Shown here: positions 22,378-33,726 of the stretch, in pieces
Layout: the number at the start of each line of letters is the position of its first letter
Numbering within the stretch: position 1 is the stretch's first letter
Assembly: GCA_016271365.2 (NCBI GenBank)
Contig: CM057452.1
Location: forward strand, 832,442,001 to 832,506,000
Direction of reading: 5' to 3'
Length of the DNA: 64,000 nt
DNA from: Neoceratodus forsteri
Taxonomy: Eukaryota > Chordata > Ceratodontiformes > Ceratodontidae
Notes under the pieces: generated by a model
Database searches by the model: none
Seen by the model: the letters and a program-made list of their open reading frames with translations, nothing else
What the model was told of the DNA's origin: nothing
Position numbers and translations under genes: made by a program

Positions 22378-23211
22378 TATAAATCTGTGATGGTGCGTCT
22401 ACTATGTGTATAAATGTAAAATTTTGAATTTATCTCATAGTAGCTCAGATTTATCACATAGGATTTATGTCCATGCCTATTGCATAAATTTAATTTATGT
22501 ATACAGTGCTTACGTCATCATCCATTTATCCACACAGTGCTTATGTCATCAGCCGTTTATCTATACAGTGCTTATGTCATTTAGAATATTCTACCTCAGT
22601 AGCAGTATTAACCATATTCAAACGTGAATAACTTTAAAACGAAAAATGATAGCATGGTACTGTGAGAACGAAAGTTGTTCAGCACAGAAATATCTACAAA
22701 ATTAGTGGTGTTTTATTTATTGATACCTTTTAGATTTTTTGATAATTAGCAAAAACACAGCAGAAAATCAATATTTATTTTTCATTTTGTCCGCCATCAA
22801 ATGTAAATAACTTTAAAATGAAAAACGATAGCATGGTACTGTGAGCACAAAGTTTATTCAGCACAGCAATATCTACAAAATGAGTGATGTTTCATTTATA
22901 GATACTTTTTATTTTTTTCAGAATTAGCAAAAAACTGCAGAACATTCCATTTTTGTGCACTTTTTCATCAAACAAATGCAAATAACTTCAAAATAAAAAA
23001 TGATAGTATGGTACTTTGAGCACAAGAGTTGTTCAGTATAAAAATATCTACAAAATGAGAGGTGTTTCATTTCTAGATTCCTTTTAGATGTTCAATAATT
23101 AGCAAGAAATGGCAGAAAATTCAATTTTTATTCACTTTTTTGACTAACAAATGCCCCCTACAAAAGCAAAAACAAAAGAATTGCATAAATGGAATATGCA
23201 ATGGAAAACTC
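22378..23211. repeat. 31-bp and 178-bp tandem repeats, copy 2
   Basis: Same order as 13,232-13,910: ACAGTGCTTA(C/T)GTC units from about 22,502 to 22,570, then units starting near 22,617, 22,797 and 22,974, with a partial one at 23,148 (AAATGCCCCCTACAAAA in both copies). It flanks the Harbinger on the right and continues into the palindrome at 23,212. Confidence 0.78.
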
Positions 23212-23351
23212 ATGTAATAAATAATTTATCTGCACTCGAGCAGATTGACCTCGGACACCTCACTCGTGGCTTACACCACTTGTGAGGTTACCCAAGGTCA
23301 GACTGTTCTTGTGCAGATAAATCATTTATTACACTTGCTTCCATTAGATAG

Positions 23352-23401
<50 letters not shown>
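23212..23401. mobile_element. Palindromic element plus (TA)n tract
   Basis: GTAATAAATAATTTATCTGC at 23,213 mirrors GCAGATAAATCATTTATTAC near 23,331; the core ACCTCGGACACCTCACTCGT matches the element at 13,920. An uninterrupted (TA)n tract of about 48 bp follows (23,354-23,401). Confidence 0.75.
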
Positions 23402-23404
<3 letters not shown>

Positions 23405-24206
23405 GCTTTCCCAGTGTTTGTGGTTTGAAGAGGTAGCTAGAGTTACTGCAAGCTTCTGCTGGCATTGCCGCATCTCATTGGATGCCAGTTGGCAGACCAT
23501 CATCTCATTGACTGCCATTTTGTGTGTGGGCAGGTTTCACAGTTTTTAAAACATGGTGGCGGCACTTCTTACTTAGCGAAGGAGGCAAGTTGGCATTCTG
23601 AAGTTGTCTTTCCTTTTTTTCTCTTTAAAGTAAATGTGGTGGATGGTGGATATATGATATCTGGTTGATTCAGCTTTTTTGAGGAGTGATCTGGTTGATC
23701 CTGCTTTCGTCGGTGGTATGAAGCAGCGAGGGAATGCCATCTGGAAGAGTTTTGTTCTGTGGGGGAGGTAGATGCTGTCTAGCAAAGAACTCCAAGCTGG
23801 TAAGAGGTAGGCTAGTTAGCTTCCGGGGCTGGGAAGTGAGGGATGTGTTGTTGTGTAATTCTGAAGGCACTATAAGGTAGAAAGAAAAACAAATTAAGTA
23901 AAAAAAAAATAAGTGAACCTCTCAGTGTGAATGCCGCTTTCACACTGAAGAGGATCACACTTACAACTTGCAGCTGATTTGTGGGAAAACACGGGGCTGT
24001 CTTGAGCTGCAGTTTATGTGCAGTTTCATCCACTCCTATGGTTAAGTGCAGATAGTGCCTCTGGGGTACCTACTGTGTGGACAAATGACCTACAGTGAGG
24101 ATAAATGCAATATCCTCATTGTATGTCAGACCACCCTGGAAATATGGTCAATATCTGCCAAAATGTATCCTCACTGGCATTACATCAATATAAATATATC
24201 TTCTTT
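23402..24206. other. Unassigned; YY1-like motif and a stem
   Basis: No gene recognised. AAAACATGGTGGCGGC at about 23,547 resembles a YY1 core; a similar block (AAAAACATGGCGGCTCG) occurs at 39,535. A short stem CTCTCAGTGTGAA/TTCACACTGAAGAG lies near 23,918-23,953. Possibly an unclassified repeat. Confidence 0.4.
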
Positions 24207-24650
24207 GCAAAAAACTACATTAATGCAGACGTTAGGTTTGTAAAACGCAAATCGCATGAAGACGGGAAGTGAAAAACAGGGATGTGAGTCTCCAGAGTAT
24301 TGGCAAATCAGTGGTGGGGTCTTACTTGGGGTTGTCAAACCTAATGCCCCCCCGAAGCCCATAGCCTCCTGTCTGAAGCACAAGACACAGCTCCAACCTA
24401 GTGCCTCATAGTGATACGGTATGACCAACATAATCTGTCAGAGCTTTCTTCATGCAGGGCCCAACATCACATTTGATCGCATCTGATCCAGGGTAGGGGT
24501 TGGCATTAGGGTTGACAACCCCAAGTAAGACCTCACCACTGATTTGCCAATATTCCAGAGACCCAAATCCCTAATGTTTTTTTATTCCCTGTTTTTGTAC
24601 ACTTTGCATTTTTACAACCCTAATGTCTGCATTAACATAGTTTTTTGCAA
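24207..24650. mobile_element. Foldback MITE 2
   Basis: Terminal repeats GCAAAAAACTACATTAATGC and, inverted, the block ending GCATTAACATAGTTTTTTGC. The interior differs from the other members, but TTGGCAAATCAGTGGTGGGG (24,299) is mirrored near 24,530. It is followed by (TG)n then (TA)n. Confidence 0.75.
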
Positions 24651-24661
24651 TGTATATATAT

Positions 24662-24702
24662 AAATGTGTGTGTGTGTGTATGTGTGTGTGTGTGTGTGTG
24701 TG

Positions 24703-24740
<38 letters not shown>
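24662..24740. repeat. (TG)n-(TA)n microsatellite
   Basis: A compound TG then TA dinucleotide run directly joined to the right end of foldback MITE 2. The next 130 bp (24,741-24,869) show nothing recognisable. Confidence 0.9.
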
Positions 24741-24744
<4 letters not shown>

Positions 24745-24869
24745 GGTAGGAAAAATTATGTCTGCTGATTTGTTGGATCCCATCACATGACCATGAGTAT
24801 ATCAGAGTGTGACCTCATGTCTGCACTTTTACCCCACTAAAAAACAATTTTATCATTTTATAAATTAGA

Positions 24870-25011
24870 TAACCCACTCTACGGTGTGTGGTCATGCTCT
24901 GATATACGCATGCCTTGGGTGGTTGATGCACTCAGTCTGCAGCCTTGTGCGTACATTGCACACCACGGCATGTGTATATCAGAGAGTGACCACACACCTA
25001 AGTGTGGGTTA
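24870..25011. mobile_element. Palindromic MITE, diverged
   Basis: AACCCACTCTACGGTGTGTG (24,871) mirrors the block CACACACCTAAGTGTGGGTT ending 25,010; inside, CTCTGATATACGCATGCC mirrors GGCATGTGTATATCAGAG. The core resembles the palindrome at 13,072-13,216. A 195-bp TA/TG tract follows. Confidence 0.78.
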
Positions 25012-25016
25012 TGTAT

Positions 25017-25019
<3 letters not shown>

Positions 25020-25062
<43 letters not shown>

Positions 25063-25133
25063 ATATATATATATATATATACACAGTGTATATACTATAT
25101 ATATCTATATCTAGTATATATAGTGTATGTATA

Positions 25134-25167
<34 letters not shown>

Positions 25168-25215
25168 CAGTGTGTGTATATATATATATATATAGTGTAT
25201 GCATGTGTGTACATC
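25020..25215. repeat. TA/TG-rich microsatellite block
   Basis: Long (TA)n runs interrupted by CAGTGTGTGTATA and TCTATATCTAG. It directly joins a palindrome on the left to foldback MITE 3 on the right. Apparent open frames here (Tyr-Ile repeats) are microsatellite translation. Confidence 0.9.
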
Positions 25216-25220
25216 TTCAT

Positions 25221-25609
25221 TGCAAAAAAACTTTGTTAATGCATCAGTTAGGGTTGAAGCAACAAAAGTAGGGAAATGAGCCATTAGGGTTTCAAACCCT
25301 AACACTCCCCCCACACCTACCACCTCACCCAATCCCCACCCCCCACACAGGCTTTGGGCTGTGCCTTGGGGTAGTCAGGCCTCTTACCCCATTACATGCG
25401 TAAGGAAGCTGAGTTGTTACAGCATAAGAATATGGGGTGAGAGGCCTGGTGACTCCAAAGCACACCCTGACACCTGTTGCTGTGTGGAGGGTAAGGGCAG
25501 GGTGGACTAGTAGGCGTGGGGGAGTATTATGGGTTTGAAACCCAAATGCCTCATGTCTCTACTTTTGTTGCTTCAGCCCTAGCTGATCCATTAACAAACT
25601 TTTTTGCAA
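25221..25609. mobile_element. Foldback MITE 3
   Basis: TGCAAAAAAACTTTGTTAAT, then GCATCAGTTAGGGTTGAAGC, mirrors GCTTCAGCCCTAGCTGATCC, then a TTTTTTGCA end. The interior arms (CCCTAACACTCCCCCC and the GGGGAGTATTATGGG side) fold on each other with a loop near 25,410. Confidence 0.8.
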
Positions 25610-27418
25610 TGAATTTCCTTAGAAAGTTTATCTTACCCTTATGGGCCCTCCATAAGTGTAGAGGTATTGTAATGAACTGTCATCTCTCTGTGGGAGTGCA
25701 GGGCCCAGAGTACTGCATAACAGAGGGCCCTGCACTCCCATTACTGCAAAATGGTATCCATATGTGGGAGCACAGGGCCCTCAGGCGTCTTTGCTCCCAC
25801 CTACCCATAATTGTAGAGACAAAGCGCAGACCTAGAGATATTCCAAGTAACCCTTGTGATGCAAATGGTGGAATATCTCAGTAATCATAACAACACTGGA
25901 AAAAATTCCACCGCAGTTGTATTCATGGCCTGGCAACCTGCACGCATGCTTAGTACTGTACTGAGCTGCATTTAGCGAAAAATCCATATCTTGAACTATT
26001 TTCAAGCTATAGGCACCGAAAGGTACTGTGTCTGCCACAATGTTATCCTATGGAAAATGTCCAAACTTTGAAATGTTATAAGTATGGAAGCAACATCAAT
26101 TTTATCACCAAACCAGCAAAAATCACATCTATAGGGCAAGCTCTTTCTACCCTGAAAATTTCAGCCTGAAATTCCAAACTGTTTCTTGGCAGTGAAGTGG
26201 CATAGAAACAGTAAATGTTAGAAATCCTTTTTAGTGAGCTGCCATAATCCCTTTTCGCAAGCTGAATCCCATTTCATGAGGTGTCAAAATCCCATTTTCA
26301 TATCGCAAAAAGGAATTTCTGGCAGGGCCATCTGGTCCCAAAATACCTGGGATTTTGACACCTCACGAAAAGAGAATTGGCTTGTGAAAGTGATTTGACA
26401 GCTCACGAAAAGGGATTTGAGTTGTCAGACCAGATGGCCCTGTGGGAACAGGGATTTTGACACATTGTGGAAAGGGATTCAGCTCAGGAAAAGGGATTTT
26501 GACAGCTCACAAAAATGGATTTGGAAAATTAATCCCTTTTCGTGAGGTGTCAAAATCCAGTTTCGTGAGCCAGATCCCTTTTCGCGAGATGTCAAAATCC
26601 CTTTTTGCATTGCAAAAAGAGATTACTTGCAGGGCAATCTGGTCTGACAACCCAATCCCTTTTTGTGAGCTGTCAAAATCCCTTTTTGAGAGATGTGTAA
26701 TGCGAAAAGGGATCGGAAGCAAGTCAAGAAAAGGGGTTTTAAAAATCAAAAATAAACATTCTGGGGCTACAGTAAAGCAAACCAAAGACAAAGAACTGTA
26801 AAGGACACCCACATGCACAAAATACATACTTTGATGTCTCCAGAAGACATCTCTGGGTAAAGTTATAATATTTTGTTTGGACTGGAAAAATGAAAACAAG
26901 ATGGCGGCTCACAAAAAGGTTTTTTTTCTCATGAAGAGGGATTTAATGAATCCCTTTTTGCAAGCTGTAAAAATCCCTTTTTGTGAGCCCAAAATCCCTT
27001 TTCAAACCATGCAGCTATCCAAAAGACTGAACTGAGCATGCTCAGAGCCCAAATTTCAAAACTGAATAACTGGAACGGAGTAATATTTTTTCAAAACCAA
27101 TGCTGGCTTGTTCTTTGGGGCAAGCTCTTTCTACTCTGAAAATTTCTAAATGGTGTGGTCACAGCATGATGAGGAAAGAACAGCCAAAACAGGCAAAAAA
27201 GGTGACTTTTACAATTTTTTTTACTATGTGCAGCACAAAATCTGCAAATCCGATCGAAATGAACATGGTAGTCAAGAGATCTACCGCATGGGAGAGCACA
27301 TACCAAATTTCATGCAGACTGTTAAATGGTTGCAAAGTTATTAAAGTGCAAAAGCTGAGGTTTAACATTAAACTACCTTCTCAACCCTAACTATAGTGGT
27401 GCTACCACACCACTATAA
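25610..27418 (-). mobile_element. Large inverted-repeat family arm 1
   Basis: It begins with a GGGCCCT-rich quasi-palindromic block, passes AATTCCACCGCAGTTGTATT (25,901) and an array of short words such as AATCCCTTTTCGTGAG and GTCAAAATCC (26,225-27,005), a YY1-like CAAGATGGCGGC (26,898), and ends with the mirrored AATAACTTTGCAAC-type block and CAACCCTAACTATAGTGGTG. The same landmarks occur in opposite order at 27,964-30,430, and again at 32,277-34,720 and 35,496-36,906. No protein-coding frame was found. Confidence 0.7.
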
Positions 27419-27450
27419 TATATAAATATATACATATATGTTTGTGTGTG

Positions 27451-27880
27451 TATTTATTTATTTAGTTTTTGTTGACCGGGTAAGTGCACTAGACAAATTC
27501 TGCCTATTTTCAGGCATGACCCGGGGGATGAGGATACAGATAATGCCAACTAACCTTGAACCAGACTAAGCTGTTGGTGGTATTTTTAGTGAATGGGAGA
27601 AATTTGGCCAGGGCACCGGGGAATTCCCACGCTCTTTTTGAGAAGTGCCATGGGATCTTTAACATCCACCTGAACTACCACCAGAACAGGCAGATGGGAC
27701 CTTGGTTTAAAGTCTCATCTGAAAGATGGCACCTTAGGAGTGCAGCAGCCCCCCTCATGCTGCACTACAGTGTCAGTATTGGGATTTAACCCAAGTGCCT
27801 GGTGTGGGGATAGAACCCACAGCCTTCTGATCTCCCAGCATCAGAGGCAAGTGTGCTACCTGCTGAGTCACTGACACTGA
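27451..27880 (-). mobile_element. tRNA-derived SINE with LINE-like tail
   Basis: Read on the minus strand, the head (27,880-27,790) has an A-box-like TGACTCAGCAGGTAGCAC and a B-box-like GGTTCTATCC. The body has a GGTGCCATCTTTCAGATGAG block and GGTGGATGTTAAAGATCCC, wording I recall from widespread vertebrate SINEs. The tail ends CCCGGTCAACAAAAACTAAA followed by TAAATAAATA, shared in pattern with LINE ends at 11,425 and 54,481. It sits inside a TA/TG tract between two large arms. Confidence 0.7.
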
Positions 27881-27885
27881 CAAAT

Positions 27886-27887
27886 AC

Positions 27888-27963
<76 letters not shown>
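27886..27963. repeat. (TG)n-(TA)n microsatellite
   Basis: A compound tract joining the SINE head to the outer end of arm 2. Together with the TA-rich stretch at 27,418-27,450 it is the original spacer between arms 1 and 2. Confidence 0.9.
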
Positions 27964-27964
<1 letters not shown>

Positions 27965-30430
27965 GTGTATTATAGGGCTGTAATTGCTCCCCTATAGTTA
28001 GGGTTGAGTAGGCAGTTTAATGGTAAACCCCAAAGTCTGCATGTTAATAACTTTCCAACTGCTCAACAGATTTGCACAAAAATTGGAATGCACTGTCCTG
28101 TGGGATAGGTCTCTTGATATGCCAAATTAGGTTTGATCGCATTTGTGGTTTTCATGCAGCAAAGCGCCATACAAAACATGTTTTTCTCTTTTTCTTTTCC
28201 ATTTTTGCAGATTTTTGCCCATTACACTGCAGCCCCACCATTTGGAATTGTGGTCTGAAATTATCAGGGTAGAAAGAGGTTGCCCCAAAGAACAAGCCAG
28301 CATTAGTTTGGTGACAAAATATTAATATGTCCCAAAGTTATTTAATTTTGATATTTCAGGTTCTGAGCATGCTCATTTCAGTCTTTGGAATAGGTGAATG
28401 TTTTGCGAAAGAGGATTTGCCTCACAATAAAGGATTTTGTCACCTCATTAATGGGGATTTATAAAATCCTTGTTCATGAAGAAAAAATCCCTTTTTGCAA
28501 GCCGTCATCTTGTTTTAATTTTTTTCTACAAATAAAACATTGTAACTTGCCCCACGGATGTGTTATACGGTAATTGAAGTATGGGTTTTGTTCAGGGCGA
28601 TGCCCTGTACAAACCCATGGCTTTGGTTTACTTTAGTTTTTGGAAAAAAGGACCTTTTTCTATTTTAAAAATCCTTGTTGATCACTCGCTTCCGATCCTT
28701 TATCACGAGTCAATCCTTGTTCGTAAGCTGTCAAAATCCTTGATTGCGATTTCCTGACCAGATGGCCCTATTCTGTGAACAAGGATTGGCTCGAGAACAG
28801 GGATTTTGTCGGCTCACAGAAAGGGATCGGCTTGCGAAAATGACAGCTTGTGAAAAGGGATTGGTTTTTTAAATCCCCTTTCGTGAACTGTCAAAATTCC
28901 CTTTTCCGAGCTGTCAAAATCTCTTTTTGTTAGCTAATCCTTGTTAACAAGCTGTCAAATTCCTTGTTTGTGATTTCTGGAGCAGATGACCCTATCTTGC
29001 GAACAAGGATTGGCTCATGAACATGAATTTTGTCACCTCATGAAAAAGGATCGGCTTGTGAAAGGGGATTTTGACAGCTCTCAAAAAGGGTTTGTTTTTT
29101 TAAATCCCTTTTCGTGAGCTCTCTAAATCCCCTTTCGCAAGTTATCAAAATGCCTTTTTGTGACCCAATACCTTTTTGTGAGCTGTCACAATCCTTGTTC
29201 ATGAGATCAGGACTAGATGGCCAAAATCTCACAAACAAGGATTTCTCATAAACAAGGATTGTGACAGCTCATGAATGAGGATTCACCTCGTGAACAGGGA
29301 TTTTGACACCTCACGGACAAGGAATTTAAAAACTTTCCCACCATACTGCTAATAAATGGTTTGATCTTTTGGCTTGAAATTTAGAGGGTACAAAGGGACT
29401 GTCCCACAGATGTGAATTATGTTGTTTAGGTGCAAAAATTTAATTGGTTCCATAGTGATGCCGTTATGAAGTTGAGACATTTCCCATAGGATAACATTAT
29501 GGCGAACACAGTGCTTTTCAGTGCCTATATCTCGAAAACGCTTTGCGATATGGATTTTTTGCAAAATGCCATGTGTGTTAAGCATGTGTGCAGTTTACCA
29601 GTCCATGATTACAACTGCAGTGGAATGTTTTCAAAGGTTGCTATGGTTACTGAGATGTTATGCCATTTGCAGCAGCGAGGTTAATGTATCTAGGCCTGCA
29701 TTATGTCTCTATAATTTTTTTCATTTTTACAGTTTATCCTCCTTCCTTGGGGAGACTCCCTGACTGGTGGCTTTGGCCCTCCTACTGAAGGGACACTCTC
29801 TCCAGAGCAGCCCACACCTGCACTTACCTAGCCCACAGTTCCTCCATGGATTGCTCCCCGTGGTGGGGCCAGGAAGGAGGCAGCATGCAACACTTTCTCC
29901 TGGAGACCCAATCCAGATTCAGAGGTCAGTCCTCGGGCATGACAGCCATCAATGAGCACCAGACAGGGCTCTCCTCCTTTTTCCATTTTCTCCTTCCCCC
30001 TCCCCACCAATGCAGGCATGCTGGAAATGTTCCTTCGACCCGTACTGCCCTTGGGGGGCAGTCAGTGAGTGGGAAGACATACTACCCTCCCCTTGAGAGA
30101 GGAGAGCAGTCCTCCAGATGCTTGATCTTCTCTCTCCCCCCCACTGACCCCCAGCGGCCTGAGCCCGTTCCTGAATCTGGGTCGCCGGTGTGGTGTCCAG
30201 TGCCTCAACCCTCAGCGCCACCTTGCTGGCCATGTGGGTCCTGCACTCCCACATATGGTTAACAGTATGCAATAATGGGACTGCAGGGCCAGCTAAGCAA
30301 TAATAGTGGGAACTGCGCTCCCACATGGAGATGACAGCTCATTACAATGTCTGTGCACTTATGGGGCCCTATGCTCCCAAAACTATATAAGGGTAAGATT
30401 ACACTTTTTTCAAAAAGTAAGGAAATTCAT
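27964..30430 (+). mobile_element. Large inverted-repeat family arm 2
   Basis: Mirror of arm 1. It starts TATAGGGCTGTAATTGCTCC and CTATAGTTAGGGTTGAGTAG, then a TTAATAACTTTCCAACTGCT block (28,047), a YY1-like site inverted (28,501-28,512), an array of AAATCCCTTTTCGTGAGCTG and related words (28,395-29,330), GTGCCTATATCTCGAAAACG (29,521) and ACAACTGCAGTGGAATGTTT (29,611), and ends with the GGGCCCT block at 30,350-30,420. A SINE occupies 29,713-30,231. No coding frame. Confidence 0.7.
29713..30231 (-). mobile_element. SINE copy, minus strand
   Basis: The head at 30,231 (minus strand: GGTGGCGCTGAGGGTTGAGG, CACTGGACACCACACC) matches the plus-strand SINE at 62,520, as do body blocks (AAGCATCTGG against GAGCATCTTG; GCTCTCC). 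The tail is A/T-rich near 29,715. Sister arms (25,690-25,812) lack it, giving an empty site. Confidence 0.68.
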
Positions 30431-30808
30431 TGCAAAAACTTTGTTAATGCATCAGTTAGGGTTAAAGTGATAAAAGTAGGGAAATCAGGCATTAGGGTTA
30501 ATGCCCTAACATCCCTCCACACCCTACCACCCCACCCCACCCCCACCCACCACAGACCAACAGGTGACGGGAGTGCCTTCATTGGCCTAACTCTCACCCC
30601 ATTCTCCTACACTGTATCATGTCAGCTTTGTTACACATGGAATGGGGTGAGAGTTAGGGAGTTAGGGCTGACAACCCCAAGGCACACCCCATCACCTGTT
30701 GGTCTGTGGTGGTAGGGTGTGGCGGGTGTTAGGATGTCAACCCTAATGCCTCATTTCCCTACTTTCATTGCTTTAACCCTAACTGATGCATTAATACAGT
30801 TTTTGCAA
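30431..30808. mobile_element. Foldback MITE 4
   Basis: TGCAAAAACTTTGTTAATGC, then ATCAGTTAGGGTTAAAG, mirrors CTTTAACCCTAACTGATGCA, TTAATACAG and a TTTTTGCA end. The interior arms (CCAACAGGTGACGGG and the CATCACCTGTTGG side) are mirrored, loop near 30,620. It keeps the empty site for the 191-bp MITE seen in member 1. Confidence 0.82.
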
Positions 30809-30821
30809 TGAATATATATGT

Positions 30822-32249
30822 GTGTAACCCCCCTGTTACCCGGGGTTACTAGAATCCCAGTAAGACCTAGTGGTAGGCAGAGAAGTCAGCTTGTGAAACT
30901 CCAGTTAAATGAATTTCACACTGTCTCACTCTGTTCTCAGTCTCAGCTGAGACTGAGGGAAGACATCATTTAGAACTGTCGCAGCTGCATAAACCACACT
31001 GGAATGTTGCAGTTGGAGGTTAGAGTAGAACATTGGGGAATTTAAAGTCAGTCTGTAGAGTTCAGTAGAGTGTGTACAGTCTGAAAGAGGTGCTCTGCTG
31101 TAAGCAGGCCCTCAGAGCTCTAAGCTCTGACAAAGAGCTAATATTTTGGTATAGGTGTGTGTTCTCACCTGAAGAGGAACACAAGAAGAGCATATTGAAG
31201 TGGTGGAGACCACTTTCAATGGTTCCCTGCGGGGATGGGGGGAAGGAATCAGCCTGCTTCCAGGGGCAAACCCCCTTGGTCCGGCTAGGGATAAGAAGCT
31301 GCCTTGTTTAAGTTCGTGCTGAGGCACCAGAAGTTCTGGAAGAGAGTTCCTTGAGGATGAAATGCCTGTGGGGCACCTGCAACCAAAGGGTGAGTTTGCT
31401 GTGCTAAAGGGCCATGTGTTTTCACCTGCATCAAGATGAAACTAAAGGGACTGTTACTGTGGGGTCAGGAAAAGACAGCCAATGTACAGTTTGGAAGATG
31501 TGGGGATTGGACTGCTTAACTCTGTGGGGGTTCCAGAGTAATGGATAAAGTTACTTATTAAGTATGTTCAAGTCCAGCACAAATGGGATGTAAAGACAGT
31601 AGATTGAATATGAAATACATTTAAAAAGAATCTACACAGCAAAGTGTTTTAATGGATGAGGTGTTACAGTCCCATCAGTAGTAACAAAATTCACCTCTAC
31701 AGATTTGCTCTGGGACACCTGTTGCTTTCTCTCAGGTACTTGGCCAGTGCCTGGGAAAAGTATCCAGATGTGGGATTTATGAGGAAGATTCCCTTATGAA
31801 GCAGAAGTGCTCATAGGTGGTTTAGGGAGCCACCAGTAAATGTTTCCATGCTATATGGAAAGTGTCCAAGTGGCTGGCAAGGGAGCTGAGCCAGAGAAAA
31901 CCCAGAGCAGCGTACAAGTTTGGGCTGTGTGCCCAGTGCGTTTCACAGCCTGAGGGCTAAAGTGATGAGGATGTGTTCTGGTCTTCTTAAATCTGCATTA
32001 CCAGGAGTGTAGCCCCGTGGGAGTCCCTCTATGCTTTGTTTATTCTGTTGGATGTGAATAAAAGCCTCACTTTAGGATCCCACTTCTGGTATTGGACATT
32101 ACAGTTATTGCTTCTTTTGTCTGGAGTTACTTGGGTGCCCCTGTGCAGAGTAGCCAAACCTAGCCAATGTGCCGAGTGACATATTCCTCCCCGAACCCAG
32201 CCCACCAGGTAGAGCTGTCAAGAAAGAAACAGCATACCTGGGTGGGGGT

Positions 32250-32254
<5 letters not shown>
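30822..32254. mobile_element. Solo LTR 1, 1,433 bp
   Basis: It begins TGTAACCCCCCTGTTACC and ends GGGTGGGGGTTACA, i.e. TG...CA ends with inverted TGTAAC/GTTACA. A GTGAATAAAAGCC poly(A)-signal-like site lies near 32,055. A second, diverged copy lies at 43,221-44,837 (shared GGTTACTAGAATCCCA start, TGAATAAAAG, GGTGCCCCTG). No internal gag/pol sequence adjoins it, so it is a solo LTR of an LTR retrotransposon or endogenous retrovirus; class unknown. It interrupts a (TA)n tract, and no clean target duplication could be read. Confidence 0.75.
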
Positions 32255-32280
<26 letters not shown>

Positions 32281-32821
32281 GGGGTGTGATTTAGGGTTAT
32301 GAGGGCACTTCTATGTTAAACTTGACATTTTGCATGTTAATAACTTTGGACCCATTTAACGGATTTGCATGACAATTGGTATGCATGGTGGGGCATGGTA
32401 GATCTCTTGATCTGCCAAGTTATGTTTCAGTTGGATGTATGGTTTTTGTGCACCAAAATGCTGAATAATGCACTGTTTGCATGTTCTGTGGGCAGTTTTT
32501 TTGATTTTATTCATGGCTTTGTGCTGCTGTCATGTGGTCTGCCAGTCTGAAACTTGGCACATAGAAAGAGCTTGGGTCAAGGAACATGGCACTTTTTGTT
32601 TGGTGAAAAAATATTAATCCATTCAAAAGTTATTAAACTTTTTAGCTCCCATTATAAGTCTATTGGAACATTTATATGGCTATTTTGCGAAAGAAGAATG
32701 GGGTTTTGGCCATCTGGTCACTCCTTAAGATCAAAGAATTTGCAGGCTCACAATCAAAGAATCTTTGATCATGAGAAATTTATTGATCGTGATGGCTGCC
32801 ATCTTGCTTTCAGTTTGGGGT

Positions 32822-33600
32822 TGGAAAAAAAACAAATATCTCAGCCCAGGGGTGATTTCTGAAGTAAAACTTGGATGGGTCTTGCTTAGGGGGCTTCCTT
32901 CTCTTGAGCCATGCCTGTGGTTTAATGTACTTATGTCAAAAAATAGAGTTTTAAACTTTTAAATTCTTTGATCGCGGCTCACTAACGATCTTTGATTGCG
33001 AGCCTGCAAATTCTTTGATCGTGAGATTCTTTGATCACGATCTTCGTTCATGAGGGAGGGACGAGATGGACAGATTTTTAGGTTGGAAAAAATAAAATAT
33101 CTCAGCCCAAGGGTGACTTGTGAAGTCAAACTAGGATGGGTTTTGCTCAGGGGGCTTCCCTCTGTCGAGCCATGCCTGTGGTTTAATGTAGTTGTGTCAA
33201 AAAATGGAGTTTTAACAGTTTTAATTCTTTGATCATGAGCCTGAAAATTATTTGGTTGTGAGCCTGCAAATTCTTTGATCATGAGATTCTTTGATCATGA
33301 TCTTTGTTCGTGAGGGAGGGACGAGATGGCCTGATTTTTCGGTTGGAAAAAATCAAATATCTCAGCACAAAGGTGACTTGTGAAGTCAAACTAGGATGGG
33401 TTTTGCTCAGAGGGCTTCCCTCTATCGAGCCATGCCTGTGGTGTAATGTAGTTGTGTAAAAAAAGGGAGTTTTAACATTTTTTAATTCTTTGTTCGCGAG
33501 CCTGCAAATTCTTTGGTCGCGAGCTTGCAAATTCTTTGATTACGAGCTTTGTTTGTGAGGGCGGGACGAGATGGCCAGACTTTTGCTGGACCAGATGTCT
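32822..33600. repeat. 260-bp tandem repeat, about 3 copies
   Basis: Landmark ATCTCAGCCCAAGGGTGACT-type blocks lie at 32,838, 33,099 and 33,359. Each unit ends in TTCTTTGATC/GAGCCTGCAAA word clusters and GGGAGGGACGAGATGG. Confidence 0.85.
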
Positions 33601-33726
33601 CTGAGAGGGACCAGATAGCCCAAATTTCATGACCAGATGTCCCCTCATTATCAAAGATGATCTTTGATCGTGAATTCACGGTCGATTCTTGCAATCAAAG
33701 AATTTTTAAAGGTGCTAAAACTTTAA

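Noticed and set aside
25002..25271. Open frames rich in Tyr-Ile-Tyr-Ile
   Set aside because: Direct translation of (TA)n microsatellite.
27780..27880. tRNA-like A and B boxes considered as a tRNA gene
   Set aside because: B box deviates (GGTTCTATCC), no cloverleaf can be completed, and it continues into a SINE body.
32959..33694. Minus-strand open frames with repeated DQRI/SKNLQA peptides
   Set aside because: Follow the 260-bp tandem units and short words. No start context or domain, and frames end at repeat boundaries.
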